Assembly (NCBI GenBank): GCA_943788815.1
Contig: CALSRS010000001.1
Location: 310,001 to 374,000, forward strand
Direction of reading: 5' to 3'
Source of the DNA: an uncultured Gammaproteobacteria bacterium
GTDB lineage: Bacteria > Pseudomonadota > Gammaproteobacteria > Eutrophobiales > Eutrophobiaceae
DNA length: 64,000 nt
Shown: one piece after another, positions 1 to 9,242 of the stretch
How the letters are laid out: the number at the start of each line of letters is the position of its first letter
How positions within the stretch are numbered: position 1 is the stretch's first letter
The notes under the pieces: generated by a model
Told to the model about the DNA's origin: nothing
The model's input: only the letters and a program-made list of their open reading frames with translations
The model's database searches: none
Translations under genes and position numbers: made by a program

Positions 1-207
1 CACAATAAATTACAACACGATGTCTATTATAGTAGTGTTTTTAAATATTTCTAATTTTTTTTGCAAAAAAAATAGTTTTTTTAAAAATAATTGAATTGAT
101 TTGCTCTCGAGTGTGTAAATTTTCAACTTATACTGACAACACTTTTATTAGGAATATCTAATTAATAAATGTGATCTGATTCTCAATATAAGATGAAAAT
201 AAATTAC

Positions 208-870
208 TCAATGATTGTTTTTCAGTCTTTCAAAGATGACATCACGTGTTATGGCAACGCTTTTTGAACCATCTATTTGTATATATTTTGGCGCATTAAC
301 ACTAGTTTTTAGCTGTAAATTTGAATAAAAATCTATTAGTGGTGCAGTTTGCGTATGATAAACCTGTAATCGCTTCTTAACAGTGTCTTCTTTATCATCA
401 TCACGCTGTATTAATGGTTCACCCGTCACATCATCCTTGCCTTCAATCTGGGGTGGATTAAATTCGATATGATAAGTCCGTCCAGAATCCAGATGTACAC
501 GCCGTCCGCTCATCCTACTGATGATTTCCTGGTCATTAACCTGTAGTTCAACCACAAAATCAACATTTATACTATTATTTTGCATTCCTTCGGCCTGTGC
601 GACTGTACGGGGGAATCCATCAAACAGGTATCCATTGTCGCAATCATCTTCCGTAATTCGTTTCTTTATTATCTCTAAAATTAAATCATCAGAAACCAGA
701 TCACCAGCATCCATAATCTTCTTCAGTTCCTTACCCTTATCTGATCCTGCCTTTACTTCTGCCCTTAATATATCGCCTGTTGATATCTGGGGAATATTGA
801 ATTCCTGTTTAATGTAATTTGCCTGCGTCCCTTTTCCTGCTCCTGGTGGCCCCAGTAATATTAGTTTCAT
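208..870 (-). CDS. adk: Adenylate kinase
   Basis: Cytosolic nucleotide kinase that interconverts ATP + AMP and 2 ADP. The protein has 220 residues, close to the 214 of E. coli Adk. The P-loop GPPGAGKGT is at residues 7-15, followed by the AMP-binding segment ISTGDILR, the DGFPRT motif near residue 84, and a long LID region beginning at GRRVH. The ATG is preceded by AAGGGGATGTAACA, a good ribosome binding site. It is transcribed away from the Mth938-like gene at 931. The 207 bases beyond its stop are very A+T-rich and hold no gene that I can see. Confidence 0.97.
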   Translation of the reverse strand: MKLILLGPPGAGKGTQANYIKQEFNIPQISTGDILRAEVKAGSDKGKELKKIMDAGDLVSDDLILEIIKKRITEDDCDNGYLFDGFPRTVAQAEGMQNNSINVDFVVELQVNDQEIISRMSGRRVHLDSGRTYHIEFNPPQIEGKDDVTGEPLIQRDDDKEDTVKKRLQVYHTQTAPLIDFYSNLQLKTSVNAPKYIQIDGSKSVAITRDVIFERLKNNH

Positions 871-930
871 TGTTACATCCCCTTTATAATGGTCTTACTT
901 ATCTGAAGAAAATAATTGGCTAGTGACCTC

Positions 931-1311
931 ATGAAAATAGAACTAGATCTACTGGACTCCAGTATCTATACAATCAAATCCTATTCAAAATCTGGTATTT
1001 TCATCAAAAATACACTATATCAGACCAACATTATAGTCAGTCCTAAGATTATAGTGGAAGACTGGGGGCCTACTGATATCAATAATATTGATCAAGATCA
1101 TCTAATAGATATTTTTAATACCAAGCCAGAGCTGGTTTTAATAGGAACAGGAAGCAAGTTGTCGTTCCCTGACAATGAAATTCTAGATGCCATATTATTA
1201 AAAAATATTGGTGTAGAAGTTATGGATACCGGTGCTGCATGTAGAGCCTATAATTATATTGCCGGCGAAGGACGAATGGTCACCGCGGCATTGTTCCACC
1301 CTGGCATTTAA
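931..1311 (+). CDS. Mth938-like domain protein (DUF498 / NDUFAF3 family)
   Basis: Small protein of about 126 residues of the Mth938-like fold, a family whose mitochondrial member NDUFAF3 helps assemble complex I. The bacterial role is not settled. Typical features are an N-terminal beta region, then the segment ELVLIGTGSK near the middle, GVEVMDTGAACRAYN, and the C-terminal stretch EGRMVTAALFHPG. I start it at ATG 931. An in-frame TTG at 916 with a GAAG upstream would add five residues and cannot be excluded. It converges with rpoS, with only 4 bases between the two stop codons. Confidence 0.88.
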   Translation: MKIELDLLDSSIYTIKSYSKSGIFIKNTLYQTNIIVSPKIIVEDWGPTDINNIDQDHLIDIFNTKPELVLIGTGSKLSFPDNEILDAILLKNIGVEVMDTGAACRAYNYIAGEGRMVTAALFHPGI

Positions 1312-1315
1312 TTAC

Positions 1316-2323
1316 TTAATCTTCGTTAAACAGCGTCTCTAGCGAAAACCCTTCTCGTTCAAGAATATTTCTTAGTCTTTTTATAGCCTCAATTTGTATT
1401 TGTCTGACGCGTTCACGGGTCACCCCGAGTTCTTCGCCAATTTCTTCAAGTGTAGCAGCCTCCCTGCCGTGCAAACCAAAACGGCGTTCAACTACGGCAC
1501 ACTGCTTGTCAGTTAATTGATCCAACCAGTTATCGACATGCCTTTTTACATCAGCGTTTTGTAACAGAAATTCAGGATCCAGGTTATTATCATTCGGAAT
1601 AGTGTCTAGCAAGGTCTTATCAGAGTTATAACTACTACTGTCAACTGAACTTGTTCTTTCATTTAAACCAATCATTTTTTCTACGTCATTGATTGGCCGG
1701 TCCAGAAATTCTGCTACATCTTCAGATGTTGGCTCACGATTAAGCTTTTGGGACAACTTTCTTGCAGCCCTGAGGTAAATATTAATTTCCTTGATCACAT
1801 GTATTGGCAGTCTGACAGTTCTTGTCTGGTTCATTATGGCTCTTTCTATGGTCTGTCGTATCCACCATGTAGCGTATGTCGAAAATCTAAACCCTTTTTC
1901 TGGATCAAATTTTTCCACAGCTCTCATTAATCCCAGGTTCCCTTCTTCGATTAAATCCAGAAGTGCCATGCCTCTGTTCATATATCTCCTTGCAATCTTA
2001 ACGACTAACCTGAGATTTCCTTCGATCATTCTCTTACGACTAGCTTCATCTCCCTTTAGTGCTTTCCGAGAATAATATTTTTCTTCCTCGGCGGTCAGTA
2101 AAGATGAAAAACCTATCTCGTTCAGATATATTCTTGTCGCGTCCAGTTCTCCTTGAGTTATAGAAAAAGTCCTGGTATCAGCCTTATTTACTTCCTCGAC
2201 CTTTTCCTCAATTCCCATACTGGCAGAAGTAAATTCATCATCGTAATTGTCAGCTTTATCAATATCGTGGCCAAGATCAAGCTCACCTTCAGATGAATGC
2301 TCAGTTTTCTTTCTGCCTGCCAT
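1316..2323 (-). CDS. rpoS: RNA polymerase sigma factor RpoS (sigma-38)
   Basis: Stationary-phase and general stress sigma factor, 335 residues. Region 1.2 begins at [13 protein letters not shown]. Region 2 carries [16 protein letters not shown] and the [17 protein letters not shown] core. Region 3 begins with [11 protein letters not shown]. Region 4 carries [17 protein letters not shown] and ends in an IKRLRNIL helix. The protein has the RpoS layout, without the long 1.1 region or non-conserved insertion of RpoD. It is the last gene of surE-pcm-nlpD-rpoS and lies 16 bases after nlpD. In E. coli the main rpoS promoter is inside nlpD; I could not confirm one here. No good ribosome binding site is visible before the ATG. 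Confidence 0.96.
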   Translation of the reverse strand: MAGRKKTEHSSEGELDLGHDIDKADNYDDEFTSASMGIEEKVEEVNKADTRTFSITQGELDATRIYLNEIGFSSLLTAEEEKYYSRKALKGDEASRKRMIEGNLRLVVKIARRYMNRGMALLDLIEEGNLGLMRAVEKFDPEKGFRFSTYATWWIRQTIERAIMNQTRTVRLPIHVIKEINIYLRAARKLSQKLNREPTSEDVAEFLDRPINDVEKMIGLNERTSSVDSSSYNSDKTLLDTIPNDNNLDPEFLLQNADVKRHVDNWLDQLTDKQCAVVERRFGLHGREAATLEEIGEELGVTRERVRQIQIEAIKRLRNILEREGFSLETLFNED

Positions 2324-2339
2324 TAGACAATATTATTAC

Positions 2340-3164
2340 TTAAGATTGAGGGGGTAAATACTGGAGAGGATCGACTGTTTTTCCATCTTTTCGAATTTCA
2401 AAATGTAATAGCACTTGCCCACGGCTACTCTTACCCATTTCACCAATGCCCTGACCTGCTTTGATAATGTCACCTTCTTTAACTAGCATCACCTGATTAT
2501 GTGCGTAAGCACTTAAATATGTTTCATTGTGTTTTACGATGATAAGGTTTCCATATCCTAAAAGTCCACTACCGCTATAGACAACGACACCATCGGCGGC
2601 CGCCTGAATCTCCTGTCCTTCATTTCCTGTTATATCCAGTCCTTTTTGCGCAATGGGAGTATTAGATTTTATGATTCTCCCAATTGTTGGCCATCGCCAC
2701 TGGATTACTGGTTGATTAATTACAGATCGAGGTCGCTGTTGGATAGGGCTAGCAGAAGATTTCGGCTTTGAACTGCTTGTAGAGATTGGTTTAGACGTTC
2801 CTGATATAATCGGCGTGGATGACACTGTTTTTGGTGCTGGGGCACGACCAGGAATTAACCATAATCTCTGGCCAGGATATATCACAAAATTACTCGATAT
2901 ATTGTTCCAGGCAGCGACATCTCGGTAATCGATACCATAACGCCAGGAGATAGAATATACGGTATCTCCATCAATAACCTCATGAAACCCTTTAGTCACC
3001 GGTTCCGGGTCATAACTGGTAACAGGAGCTGCATGATGTAAATCAGCTGTTCTCCTGTTATCAACGGGGGCTACTGATTTAGTCGAGCATGAAATGAGAA
3101 ACAGCGACAGAATGACTAAAGATATTAATATCTCGATTTGCTTAAAGCTTCTGGTTCGCGTCAA
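2340..3164 (-). CDS. nlpD: Murein hydrolase activator NlpD (LysM + M23 lipoprotein)
   Basis: Outer-membrane lipoprotein that in E. coli activates the amidase AmiC at the division septum. The signal peptide ends in a lipobox LISC (Cys near residue 26). A LysM domain spans about residues 60-105, followed by a Ser/Pro-rich linker and a C-terminal M23 (LytM) domain from about residue 165. The M23 site is degenerate, as in other NlpD proteins: the segment is KGLDITG where active peptidases have a metal-binding His, although LHFEIR is kept. It therefore probably activates rather than cuts. Its ATG overlaps the pcm stop by 4 bases (ATGA), and rpoS follows after 16 bases. Confidence 0.95.
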   Translation of the reverse strand: MTRTRSFKQIEILISLVILSLFLISCSTKSVAPVDNRRTADLHHAAPVTSYDPEPVTKGFHEVIDGDTVYSISWRYGIDYRDVAAWNNISSNFVIYPGQRLWLIPGRAPAPKTVSSTPIISGTSKPISTSSSKPKSSASPIQQRPRSVINQPVIQWRWPTIGRIIKSNTPIAQKGLDITGNEGQEIQAAADGVVVYSGSGLLGYGNLIIVKHNETYLSAYAHNQVMLVKEGDIIKAGQGIGEMGKSSRGQVLLHFEIRKDGKTVDPLQYLPPQS

Positions 3165-3796
3165 TTTATGCCCCCCAGCATGGGCACAAAGCTTACGGCA
3201 TCCAAATACTTCTCAGATACCCCATCTTCATTTTTGGTTAATAAAAGTAATTTCTGGGAACCTGCTGAACCCACGGGGATTACCATTCTTCCATTCACCG
3301 ACAACTGTTCAATAAGCTGGGTAGGCACACCAATGGGGGCAGCAGTAACAAGTATTCCGTCATAGGGCGCGTGTTCAGGCCATCCAAGATTACCATCGCT
3401 GTTCATTGCCTTGATATTTCTGCACTTCAGAGAGTAAAACCGCTCTCGCGCTCTGGACAATAACGCCTGGATGCGTTCTATCGTATATACCTGTTCTGCA
3501 AATTTGGACAATATAAGAGTCTGATACCCGCAACCAGTGCCGATTTCCAGGACTTTTTTGAGTGGTTTTCCATTAACAATAAGCGCCTCGGTCATTTTGG
3601 CAACAATATACGGCTGCGAAATTGTCTGATTAAACCCAATGGGAAGCGCCGTATTGTCATATGCCCGGCTTGCCAGGGCTTCGTCAACAAATAAATGACG
3701 CGGTGTGTTCTTAATTCCATCTAGAATTAACTCAGACTCAATACCCATAGAACGCAACTGTTCTACCAGACGATTCCGGGAGCGTTGCGATGTCAT
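3161..3796 (-). CDS. pcm: Protein-L-isoaspartate O-methyltransferase (cytosolic copy)
   Basis: SAM-dependent enzyme that starts repair of isoaspartyl residues in aged proteins. Typical motifs are PRHLFVDEA, ALPIGFNQTISQPYIVA, the SAM site VLEIGTGCGYQT, and ILVTAAPIGVP. I place the start at ATG 3796 (211 residues) because AGGGA lies just upstream and the protein then begins where E. coli Pcm does. In-frame ATGs at 3847 and 3823 would overlap surE and lack a Shine-Dalgarno sequence. With the 3796 start, 23 bases separate it from surE, and its stop overlaps nlpD. A second, exported homologue lies at 14900-15625. Confidence 0.94.
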   Translation of the reverse strand: MTSQRSRNRLVEQLRSMGIESELILDGIKNTPRHLFVDEALASRAYDNTALPIGFNQTISQPYIVAKMTEALIVNGKPLKKVLEIGTGCGYQTLILSKFAEQVYTIERIQALLSRARERFYSLKCRNIKAMNSDGNLGWPEHAPYDGILVTAAPIGVPTQLIEQLSVNGRMVIPVGSAGSQKLLLLTKNEDGVSEKYLDAVSFVPMLGGIN

Positions 3797-3819
3797 TCCT
3801 ATTCCCTGTTGTTCGATGT

Positions 3820-4575
3820 TCATTTTATTGCCAGGGGACTTATCCATGATGCAACATCATCTATAATGTCATAACGAGTTAAATCAAACTGTAATGGGGT
3901 TACAGATATATTGCCATTTTCTATTGCATAAAAATCTGTTCCAGGTCCTGCATCATTACCATGTCCTGCAGGTCCAATCCAGAAAACTTCCCTTCCTTTT
4001 GGATCTGACATCCTAACGGAAGCCTCTGACTTATGCCTTTTACCCAAACGCGTTGTTTCCCAACGACCTGGCTCGGATTGCGAAAAATCAGGAATGTTTA
4101 TGTTTAGCAATAAATCAGGCGGCAGTGATTCAGACAACATTCGCTCCAAAAATGTACAGACCAGACTGGCAGCATTGTCATAGTGTGTTGCATTGTAACC
4201 TGCGAGTGATACTGCCACCGCCGGGCGACCCAGAAAACGACCTTCCATGGCTGCCGCAACGGTGCCTGAATATAATACATCATCACCAAGATTAGGCCCT
4301 GAGTTTATTCCACTAATCACCATGTCAGGAACATCATCAAGCAGACCGGTAATTGCCAGGTGGACACAATCCGTTGGGGTTCCATTCACATATCTGAATC
4401 CATTTTTTGCAGTTTTGACTGATAAGGGAGTATCTAATGTTAGCGAATTGCTTGCACCACTTCTGTCACGATCTGGTGCGACCACCGTGACTTTACCCAG
4501 TCTGGAAATCTCCCTGGCAAGTACCTCAAGGCCAGGGGCCATGTAACCATCATCATTACTTAATAGGAAGTGCAT
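3820..4575 (-). CDS. surE: 5'/3'-nucleotidase SurE
   Basis: Metal-dependent phosphatase of nucleoside monophosphates and short polyphosphate, 251 residues, cytosolic. The N-terminus LLSNDDGYMAPG holds the two Asp metal ligands (D8, D9). APDRDRSGAS and the Asn in SGINSGPNLGDD complete the usual metal site, and the segment NGTPTDCVH is also typical of the family. It is the first gene of the stress-survival operon that ends in rpoS, the order known in many Gammaproteobacteria. The 131 bases between it and argF should contain the operon promoter, but I see no convincing -35/-10 pair. Confidence 0.96.
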   Translation of the reverse strand: MHFLLSNDDGYMAPGLEVLAREISRLGKVTVVAPDRDRSGASNSLTLDTPLSVKTAKNGFRYVNGTPTDCVHLAITGLLDDVPDMVISGINSGPNLGDDVLYSGTVAAAMEGRFLGRPAVAVSLAGYNATHYDNAASLVCTFLERMLSESLPPDLLLNINIPDFSQSEPGRWETTRLGKRHKSEASVRMSDPKGREVFWIGPAGHGNDAGPGTDFYAIENGNISVTPLQFDLTRYDIIDDVASWISPLAIK

Positions 4576-4706
4576 GCTAATTTAATATCTTCATATCCAT
4601 GAAATCATTCGACTATCTGTCATATTTGTTTGGCAGATGCCAAATATCAGATTAAAAAACTTATTATAACCGTATGAGGGAACTGCCAACCAGTTAATGG
4701 AAGATA

Positions 4707-5606
4707 TTAAAGCAGGAATTCCAACAGCGCCTTTTGTGAATGTAAACGATTTCCTGCTTCCTCCCATACGACACTTTGAGGGCCATCGATTACCTCTGCA
4801 GTTACCTCTTCACCTCTATGGGCTGGCAAACAATGCATGAATATCGCTTTATTTGCTGCCAGTGACATAATTTCGGAATTCACCTGATAGGTATTAAAGA
4901 TTTTGGCCCTTTGTTCTGATTCCTGTTCCTGTCCCATACTGGCCCAGACATCGGTAACGACCAGGTCAGCATCTTTAACTGCCAATTCCGGATCCTGAGT
5001 AACTTCCACAAAACTGGATGCCTCATCCAGCAATTGTGCATTTGGTTTGTGGGATTCAGGGCAAGCAATTTTCAATGTAAAATCTAATATGCGCGCCGCA
5101 TTTATATAAGAATGACACATGTTATTCCCATCTCCCAACCAGGCCACGGTTTTTCCTCTGACATCACCTTTAATCTCAAAGAAAGTTTGCATGTCTGCCA
5201 ACACCTGACAAGGATGGTATGAATCAGACAGACCATTGATTACAGGGATTTCCGAATGCTTTGAATAAGTCATCAGCTTTTCATGTTCAAACGTTCTGAT
5301 CATGACGCAGTCAACCATTTTAGACAAAACTCTGGCAGTATCTTCCAGGGGCTCCCCCCTGCCTAACTGACTATCATCAGGTGACATGAATATGCCATGT
5401 CCTCCCAGTTGCACAATGGCAGTTTCAAATGAAACACGGGTACGGGTAGATGATTTTTCAAAAATCATTGCCAAAATTTTCCCTTGCCTGCTAGCTTCTA
5501 TTTTCCCTTGCTTCAGCGCTTCCTTCATTTCAATTGCGCGCTTAATGATCTCGAGTAGTTCTGCTCGACTTAAATCATTTAATGTTAAGAAATGCCTGAC
5601 GTTCAT
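4707..5606 (-). CDS. argF: Ornithine carbamoyltransferase
   Basis: Makes citrulline from ornithine and carbamoyl phosphate in arginine biosynthesis. The 299 residues carry the carbamoyl-phosphate motif STRTRVSFE (about residues 53-61), HPCQVLADM, the ornithine-binding DVWASMGQE, and HCLPAHRGEEV. The protein is nearer the short anabolic type than the roughly 334-residue catabolic ArcB type. It follows argD with a 4-base gap, so the two are very likely one transcript (argD-argF). Confidence 0.96.
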   Translation of the reverse strand: MNVRHFLTLNDLSRAELLEIIKRAIEMKEALKQGKIEASRQGKILAMIFEKSSTRTRVSFETAIVQLGGHGIFMSPDDSQLGRGEPLEDTARVLSKMVDCVMIRTFEHEKLMTYSKHSEIPVINGLSDSYHPCQVLADMQTFFEIKGDVRGKTVAWLGDGNNMCHSYINAARILDFTLKIACPESHKPNAQLLDEASSFVEVTQDPELAVKDADLVVTDVWASMGQEQESEQRAKIFNTYQVNSEIMSLAANKAIFMHCLPAHRGEEVTAEVIDGPQSVVWEEAGNRLHSQKALLEFLL

Positions 5607-5610
5607 TTTA

Positions 5611-6786
5611 TTAGCTTCGTAGAAAATCCTTGATCAGATCGGAAACCATAGAGACGATTTTTTCAGCTTCGGCATCAGAGGTTATTAACGGCGGCAAAAG
5701 TCGTACAACATTTTGTGCTGTGACATTCAATAGTATGCCTCTTTCCAATGCCGTTGTTACTATCTCAGCACAGGGTTTATCCAGTTCTATTCCTAACATC
5801 AACCCCTTACCCTGGATTCTTTTAATACCTGTCACATTTTGCAATCTGCTATTAAACTCATCCAGCATGGTTTTTCCCAGTTGATATGCCCTGGCATCCA
5901 GATTTTCTTTTGTTAAGACATCTATGACGGTAAGTGCGGCACTCGCTGCCAGCGGATTCCCTCCGAATGTGGAACCATGACTTCCAATGGTCATAGGCGC
6001 AGCAGCTAAATCATTGGCCAGACATGCACCTATAGGCACCCCATTTCCCAGAGATTTAGCCAGCGTCATAATGTCAGGTGTAACTCCCTCATGCTGAAAG
6101 GCAAACCACTTGCCTGTCCTGCACATCCCTGTCTGAATCTCATCCAATACCATTAAGGCATTATTTTTTTCAGTAATTTCACGTACATTCTTGAGATAAT
6201 CATTATCTGGAACAACAATTCCACCTTCTCCTAATATGGGTTCGAGCATAACGGCAACAATGTCTTTTTGTTTATCAAAAATACTTTTCAGTGCATTGAC
6301 ATCGTTATAGGGAATATGAATAAAGCCCTCTACCAGTGGTTCAAACCCTTCTTTGATTTTATTGTTGCCCGTAGCAGTCATGGTTGCCATCGTCCTGCCA
6401 TGAAAACTATTATTCATGACTACAATATAGGGGACTTTATAACCCAGTTGATGACCATATCGTCTACAGATCTTGATAGCTGCTTCATTTGCTTCTGCAC
6501 CAGAATTTGAAAAAAACACTTTATCTAATCCAGATAATTCACAAAGACGTTTTGCCAACTTTTCCTGCAAGGGGACTTCATATAAATTGGATGAATGGAT
6601 TAGGGATGAACTTTGTCTTGCCAGAGTTTCATTAAGCTCTGGGTGGGCATGCCCCAGACCACATACTGCGATACCAGCCAGCGCATCTAGATACCGCTTA
6701 CCATTGGTATCCGTCAACCATACTCCTGAACCTGATTCAAATGCGACAGGCAGTCTATTATATGTTCCCATCAATACTTCACTCAT
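5611..6786 (-). CDS. argD: Acetylornithine aminotransferase
   Basis: PLP-dependent class III aminotransferase that converts N-acetylglutamate semialdehyde to N-acetylornithine; relatives also act on succinyldiaminopimelate. The 391 residues open with LMGTYNRLPVAFESG, then GLGHAHPEL, SGAEANEAAIK, FHGRTMATM, VMLEPILGEGG, LDEIQTGMCRTG, and the PLP lysine in TLAKSLGNGVPIGA. A second ATG five codons in has a GAAG upstream and is an alternative start. The gene begins just after the terminator of the next minus-strand gene, so it should have its own promoter in the roughly 25 A+T-rich bases or across the hairpin. Confidence 0.95.
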   Translation of the reverse strand: MSEVLMGTYNRLPVAFESGSGVWLTDTNGKRYLDALAGIAVCGLGHAHPELNETLARQSSSLIHSSNLYEVPLQEKLAKRLCELSGLDKVFFSNSGAEANEAAIKICRRYGHQLGYKVPYIVVMNNSFHGRTMATMTATGNNKIKEGFEPLVEGFIHIPYNDVNALKSIFDKQKDIVAVMLEPILGEGGIVVPDNDYLKNVREITEKNNALMVLDEIQTGMCRTGKWFAFQHEGVTPDIMTLAKSLGNGVPIGACLANDLAAAPMTIGSHGSTFGGNPLAASAALTVIDVLTKENLDARAYQLGKTMLDEFNSRLQNVTGIKRIQGKGLMLGIELDKPCAEIVTTALERGILLNVTAQNVVRLLPPLITSDAEAEKIVSMVSDLIKDFLRS

Positions 6787-6810
6787 TTGTGTAATATTTT
6801 TTCTTTCCTA

Positions 6811-6840
6811 AAAAAACAAGCCCGACACTTGCCGGGCTTG
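6811..6840 (-). terminator. Rho-independent terminator after the urate-oxidase-type membrane protein
   Basis: A perfect 8 bp stem (CAAGCCCG / CGGGCTTG, 6817-6824 and 6833-6840) with an 8-base loop is followed on the minus strand by six T residues (6816-6811). It lies 26 bases past the stop of the gene at 6866-7450 and separates it from argD. No T run follows on the plus strand, so it acts in one direction. Confidence 0.85.
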
Positions 6841-6865
6841 AATTATAAATGTTAAAAAAATCTGA

Positions 6866-7450
6866 CTACAACGGCAATCCGTGCATTTGCCCGACCATGC
6901 ACATCAACATTGGTATAGACAAGCAGGTGTTAGTCCTGGAAGCCATCAAGGCGACTACTTTAGCTTTAGCAATTTCATCACCACTTGCTTCTACTATACC
7001 CAGTATTTTTTTCTGGTTAGGCCAAATTAATATCCAGACATTAAACAACATAATACTACCCAGCCACGCACCAATTCCTATCACCTCAACACCATCAGCC
7101 AGAGCAAATGCATTGACAAATCCCCAGCCTGCTACCTCCAGAGCAGCAGCACCTGTCACCCAGGTCGCCAAAGCTGCCCACCTGAACCACAAAAGAGCAA
7201 GCGGTGCGACATATTTACTTATTGCCGCAGGCCCAGGGCCATCACTATCCGCAGTTGCAGTCGCGGCGGCTGGCACCTGTATAAAATTAAAGTAGTACAG
7301 TAACCCTATCCAGATAATGCCCACAAATACGTGTAACCATACGACAAGAGACCAGATCGCATTTCCTGGTGCATTAATCAGCACCGATATCACCACGGCA
7401 ACAATAAATCCAAGGATTATTGTTCCTGATATAGATTTAAGTGGGTTCAT
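6866..7450 (-). CDS. Urate-oxidase-N-terminal-type membrane protein (PuuD-like, no cytochrome c domain)
   Basis: An inner-membrane protein of 194 residues with about five hydrophobic helices. The segment WLHVFVGIIWIGLLYYFNF matches the opening of the urate oxidase N-terminal (PuuD / DUF989) family, and later Trp-rich helices and WPNQKKILG also fit. Full PuuD proteins end in a cytochrome c domain with CxxCH; none is present here, and the protein stops after the membrane part. Short versions are common in marine Gammaproteobacteria and are often misnamed as NusG. The true function is unknown. No purine genes other than apt are nearby. Confidence 0.7.
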   Translation of the reverse strand: MNPLKSISGTIILGFIVAVVISVLINAPGNAIWSLVVWLHVFVGIIWIGLLYYFNFIQVPAAATATADSDGPGPAAISKYVAPLALLWFRWAALATWVTGAAALEVAGWGFVNAFALADGVEVIGIGAWLGSIMLFNVWILIWPNQKKILGIVEASGDEIAKAKVVALMASRTNTCLSIPMLMCMVGQMHGLPL

Positions 7451-7671
7451 AATAAGGTTTTCTCCCCTCTAAAGACTGTGAATTATAATTTGAAAATCGC
7501 ATTATACTTATCTATCAATCGGCTTTCATCTGTTAACGTCATTTCATTGAAGGATATACATATCTGCGCGTATATAGGCCATAGTAAGGCTTTTCAGTAC
7601 GATAAAACCAAGATATACTTGAATACTTGACTTATTTACTTAGTTATTAATTTGAAACATCGAGGAATTAC

Positions 7672-7980
7672 ATGGATATACATGACGAGATCAAACAAAA
7701 AATAGAAGATAACAAGATTATCCTGTTTATGAAAGGTAGTCCGGAGATGCCCCAGTGCGGATTCTCCATGCAAACAGCCCAGGCACTAAAATCCTGTCAG
7801 GCAGAATTTGCCTACGTCGATGTGCTTGAAAACCAGGAGGTGAGGCAAAATTTACCTAAAATATCAAATTGGCCTACCTTTCCCCAGGTGTTTGTCAATG
7901 GCGAGTTAATCGGTGGCTGTGATATTGTCATGGACCTTTATCAGAAAGGTGAATTGCAGAAAATACTGGATGGGGCATAA
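7672..7980 (+). CDS. grxD: Monothiol glutaredoxin, CGFS type
   Basis: A 102-residue glutaredoxin of the Grx4 type that carries or delivers [2Fe-2S] clusters together with glutathione and BolA proteins. The active-site motif CGFS is at residues 29-32. KGSPEMPQ precedes it, and the glutathione-binding segments WPTFPQVFVNGELIGGCDI follow. The start ATG has CGAGGAATTAC upstream, a clear ribosome binding site. It is a single gene, with 221 A+T-rich bases upstream. Confidence 0.95.
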   Translation: MDIHDEIKQKIEDNKIILFMKGSPEMPQCGFSMQTAQALKSCQAEFAYVDVLENQEVRQNLPKISNWPTFPQVFVNGELIGGCDIVMDLYQKGELQKILDGA

Positions 7981-7990
7981 AAATATAAAG

Positions 7991-8058
7991 TGTGAGGTGT
8001 TAGGAGTGGAGTGACAGCAATTTGATATCTAGAGGCACTTCATGCCTTATGCCTCACA
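7991..8058. repeat. Purine-rich heptamer-like repeat with inverted ends
   Basis: The space between grxD and dnaQ begins with TGTGAGGTGTTAGGAGTGGA and ends with GCCTCACA, so TGTGAGG (7991-7997) and CCTCACA (8052-8058) form an inverted pair. The left part reads as imperfect copies of a 7-base unit near GTGTNAG. A close relative (AAGTGTTAGGGGTGAGG) follows the DUF1499 gene near 48395. It may fold as a weak shared 3' end for the two converging genes, but no T run follows. Confidence 0.45.
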
Positions 8059-8066
8059 GACTCTTC

Positions 8067-8789
8067 CTACTCCTCATTTTCTTTTTCTAATTTCATCCAA
8101 ATACAATTTCCTCCTGATTTTTCATTTAGCACTTCAAGCCGTTGCTGGTGGGCTAAACTTTCATTATCTGAAGGCAAGATAGTTCTTAACCTCGGTCGCT
8201 TATCCAGTATTTTGTGTGATTGTGGATCTGGAATAAATTCCTGCACTTCCTCATCCAGTAACAAATCAGTTTGACCGCCTGTCATTGCCAGATATACATC
8301 TAGCAATATCTGAGCATCCAGTAGCGCACCATGAAGATCGCGTTGTGAGTTGTCTATGTCATAACGATTACATAATGCATCCAGATTGTTTTTTTGCCCA
8401 GGATGCAGGTCTCTTGCCATCACCAGCGTATCCGTAATGGTGCAATAGTCTTGAAGTTTCCCCCACTTTTTTCCTAATTGTTTTAATTCGGCATTAATAA
8501 ACTCTACGTCGAATGGAGCATTATGAATAATAAGCTCGCTATCTTTTATAAAATTAATCAAATCATGCGCGATATCTGCAAATTCTGGCTTATCAGCTAG
8601 AAACTCATTACTTAGTCCATGAATTTCAAATGCTCCATCATCAATTTCACGATGTGGATTTATATATTGATGAAAATGTTTATCGGATCGTCGACGGTTT
8701 TGAATCTCAACACAACCAATCTCAATAATTTTGTGCCCTTTTTCAGGGTTGAGGCCTGTAGTTTCTGTGTCTAATATTACCTGCCGCAT
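8067..8789 (-). CDS. dnaQ: DNA polymerase III epsilon subunit (proofreading 3'-5' exonuclease)
   Basis: Proofreading subunit of the replicative polymerase core, 240 residues. The DEDDh exonuclease motifs are present: Exo I VILDTETTGLNP with both acids, Exo II around IIHNAPFDVEFIN, and Exo III HGALLDAQILLDVYLAM. The C-terminal tail after about residue 185 should contact the alpha subunit. The gene lies 2 bases after rnhA, and the order methyltransferase-rnhA-dnaQ on one strand indicates a single operon. Confidence 0.95.
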   Translation of the reverse strand: MRQVILDTETTGLNPEKGHKIIEIGCVEIQNRRRSDKHFHQYINPHREIDDGAFEIHGLSNEFLADKPEFADIAHDLINFIKDSELIIHNAPFDVEFINAELKQLGKKWGKLQDYCTITDTLVMARDLHPGQKNNLDALCNRYDIDNSQRDLHGALLDAQILLDVYLAMTGGQTDLLLDEEVQEFIPDPQSHKILDKRPRLRTILPSDNESLAHQQRLEVLNEKSGGNCIWMKLEKENEE

Positions 8790-8791
8790 CT

Positions 8792-9241
8792 TTACAATTG
8801 CCCCGATAACATATTATCAATAGCCAGATTTGCAAGAGCATCCGCACGCTCATTCTCTTTGTGACCACTATGACCTTTTACCCAACACCATTCGATATCA
8901 TGACCCGAACATGCCAAATCGAGTTGTTTCCAAAGGTCCATATTTTTAACTGTCTTCTTGTTTGCTGTTTTCCAGTTTTTAACTTTCCAGTTTTTCAACC
9001 ACTGAGTAATACCGTTTTTTACATATTCCGAATCTGTCGTCAGACACACCTTGCAAGATCGTTTTAATGATTCAATTGATTTAATGGCTGCCATTAATTC
9101 CATACGATTATTAGTTGTTTCAGGCTCTGAGCCAAATAATTCTTTTTCTGTGCCCTGGAAACGCAGTATTGCACCCCAACCACCAGGGCCAGGATTACCT
9201 CGACAAGCACCATCTGTGAATATTTCGACAACTTCTCCCAT
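8792..9241 (-). CDS. rnhA: Ribonuclease HI
   Basis: Removes RNA from RNA-DNA hybrids. The 149 residues compare with 155 in E. coli. The catalytic acids are all visible: Asp in [17 protein letters not shown], Glu in [10 protein letters not shown], Asp in LTTDSEYV, and Asp in ERADALAN. The basic handle region [14 protein letters not shown] is also present. The gene sits 1 base after the methyltransferase gene and 2 bases before dnaQ, so it is translationally close to both. Confidence 0.96.
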   Translation of the reverse strand: MGEVVEIFTDGACRGNPGPGGWGAILRFQGTEKELFGSEPETTNNRMELMAAIKSIESLKRSCKVCLTTDSEYVKNGITQWLKNWKVKNWKTANKKTVKNMDLWKQLDLACSGHDIEWCWVKGHSGHKENERADALANLAIDNMLSGQL

Positions 9242-9242
9242 A

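Noticed and set aside
26-54. ATTATA (a TATAAT on the minus strand) with a weak TTAGAA upstream at the left edge
   Set aside because: The -35 match is poor, the DNA is nearly all A+T, and the gene it would serve lies outside the window.
4629-4644. TTTGGCA-GA-TGCCAAA hairpin between surE and argF
   Set aside because: The loop is only two bases and no T run follows on either strand, so it does not make a convincing terminator. It could be chance.
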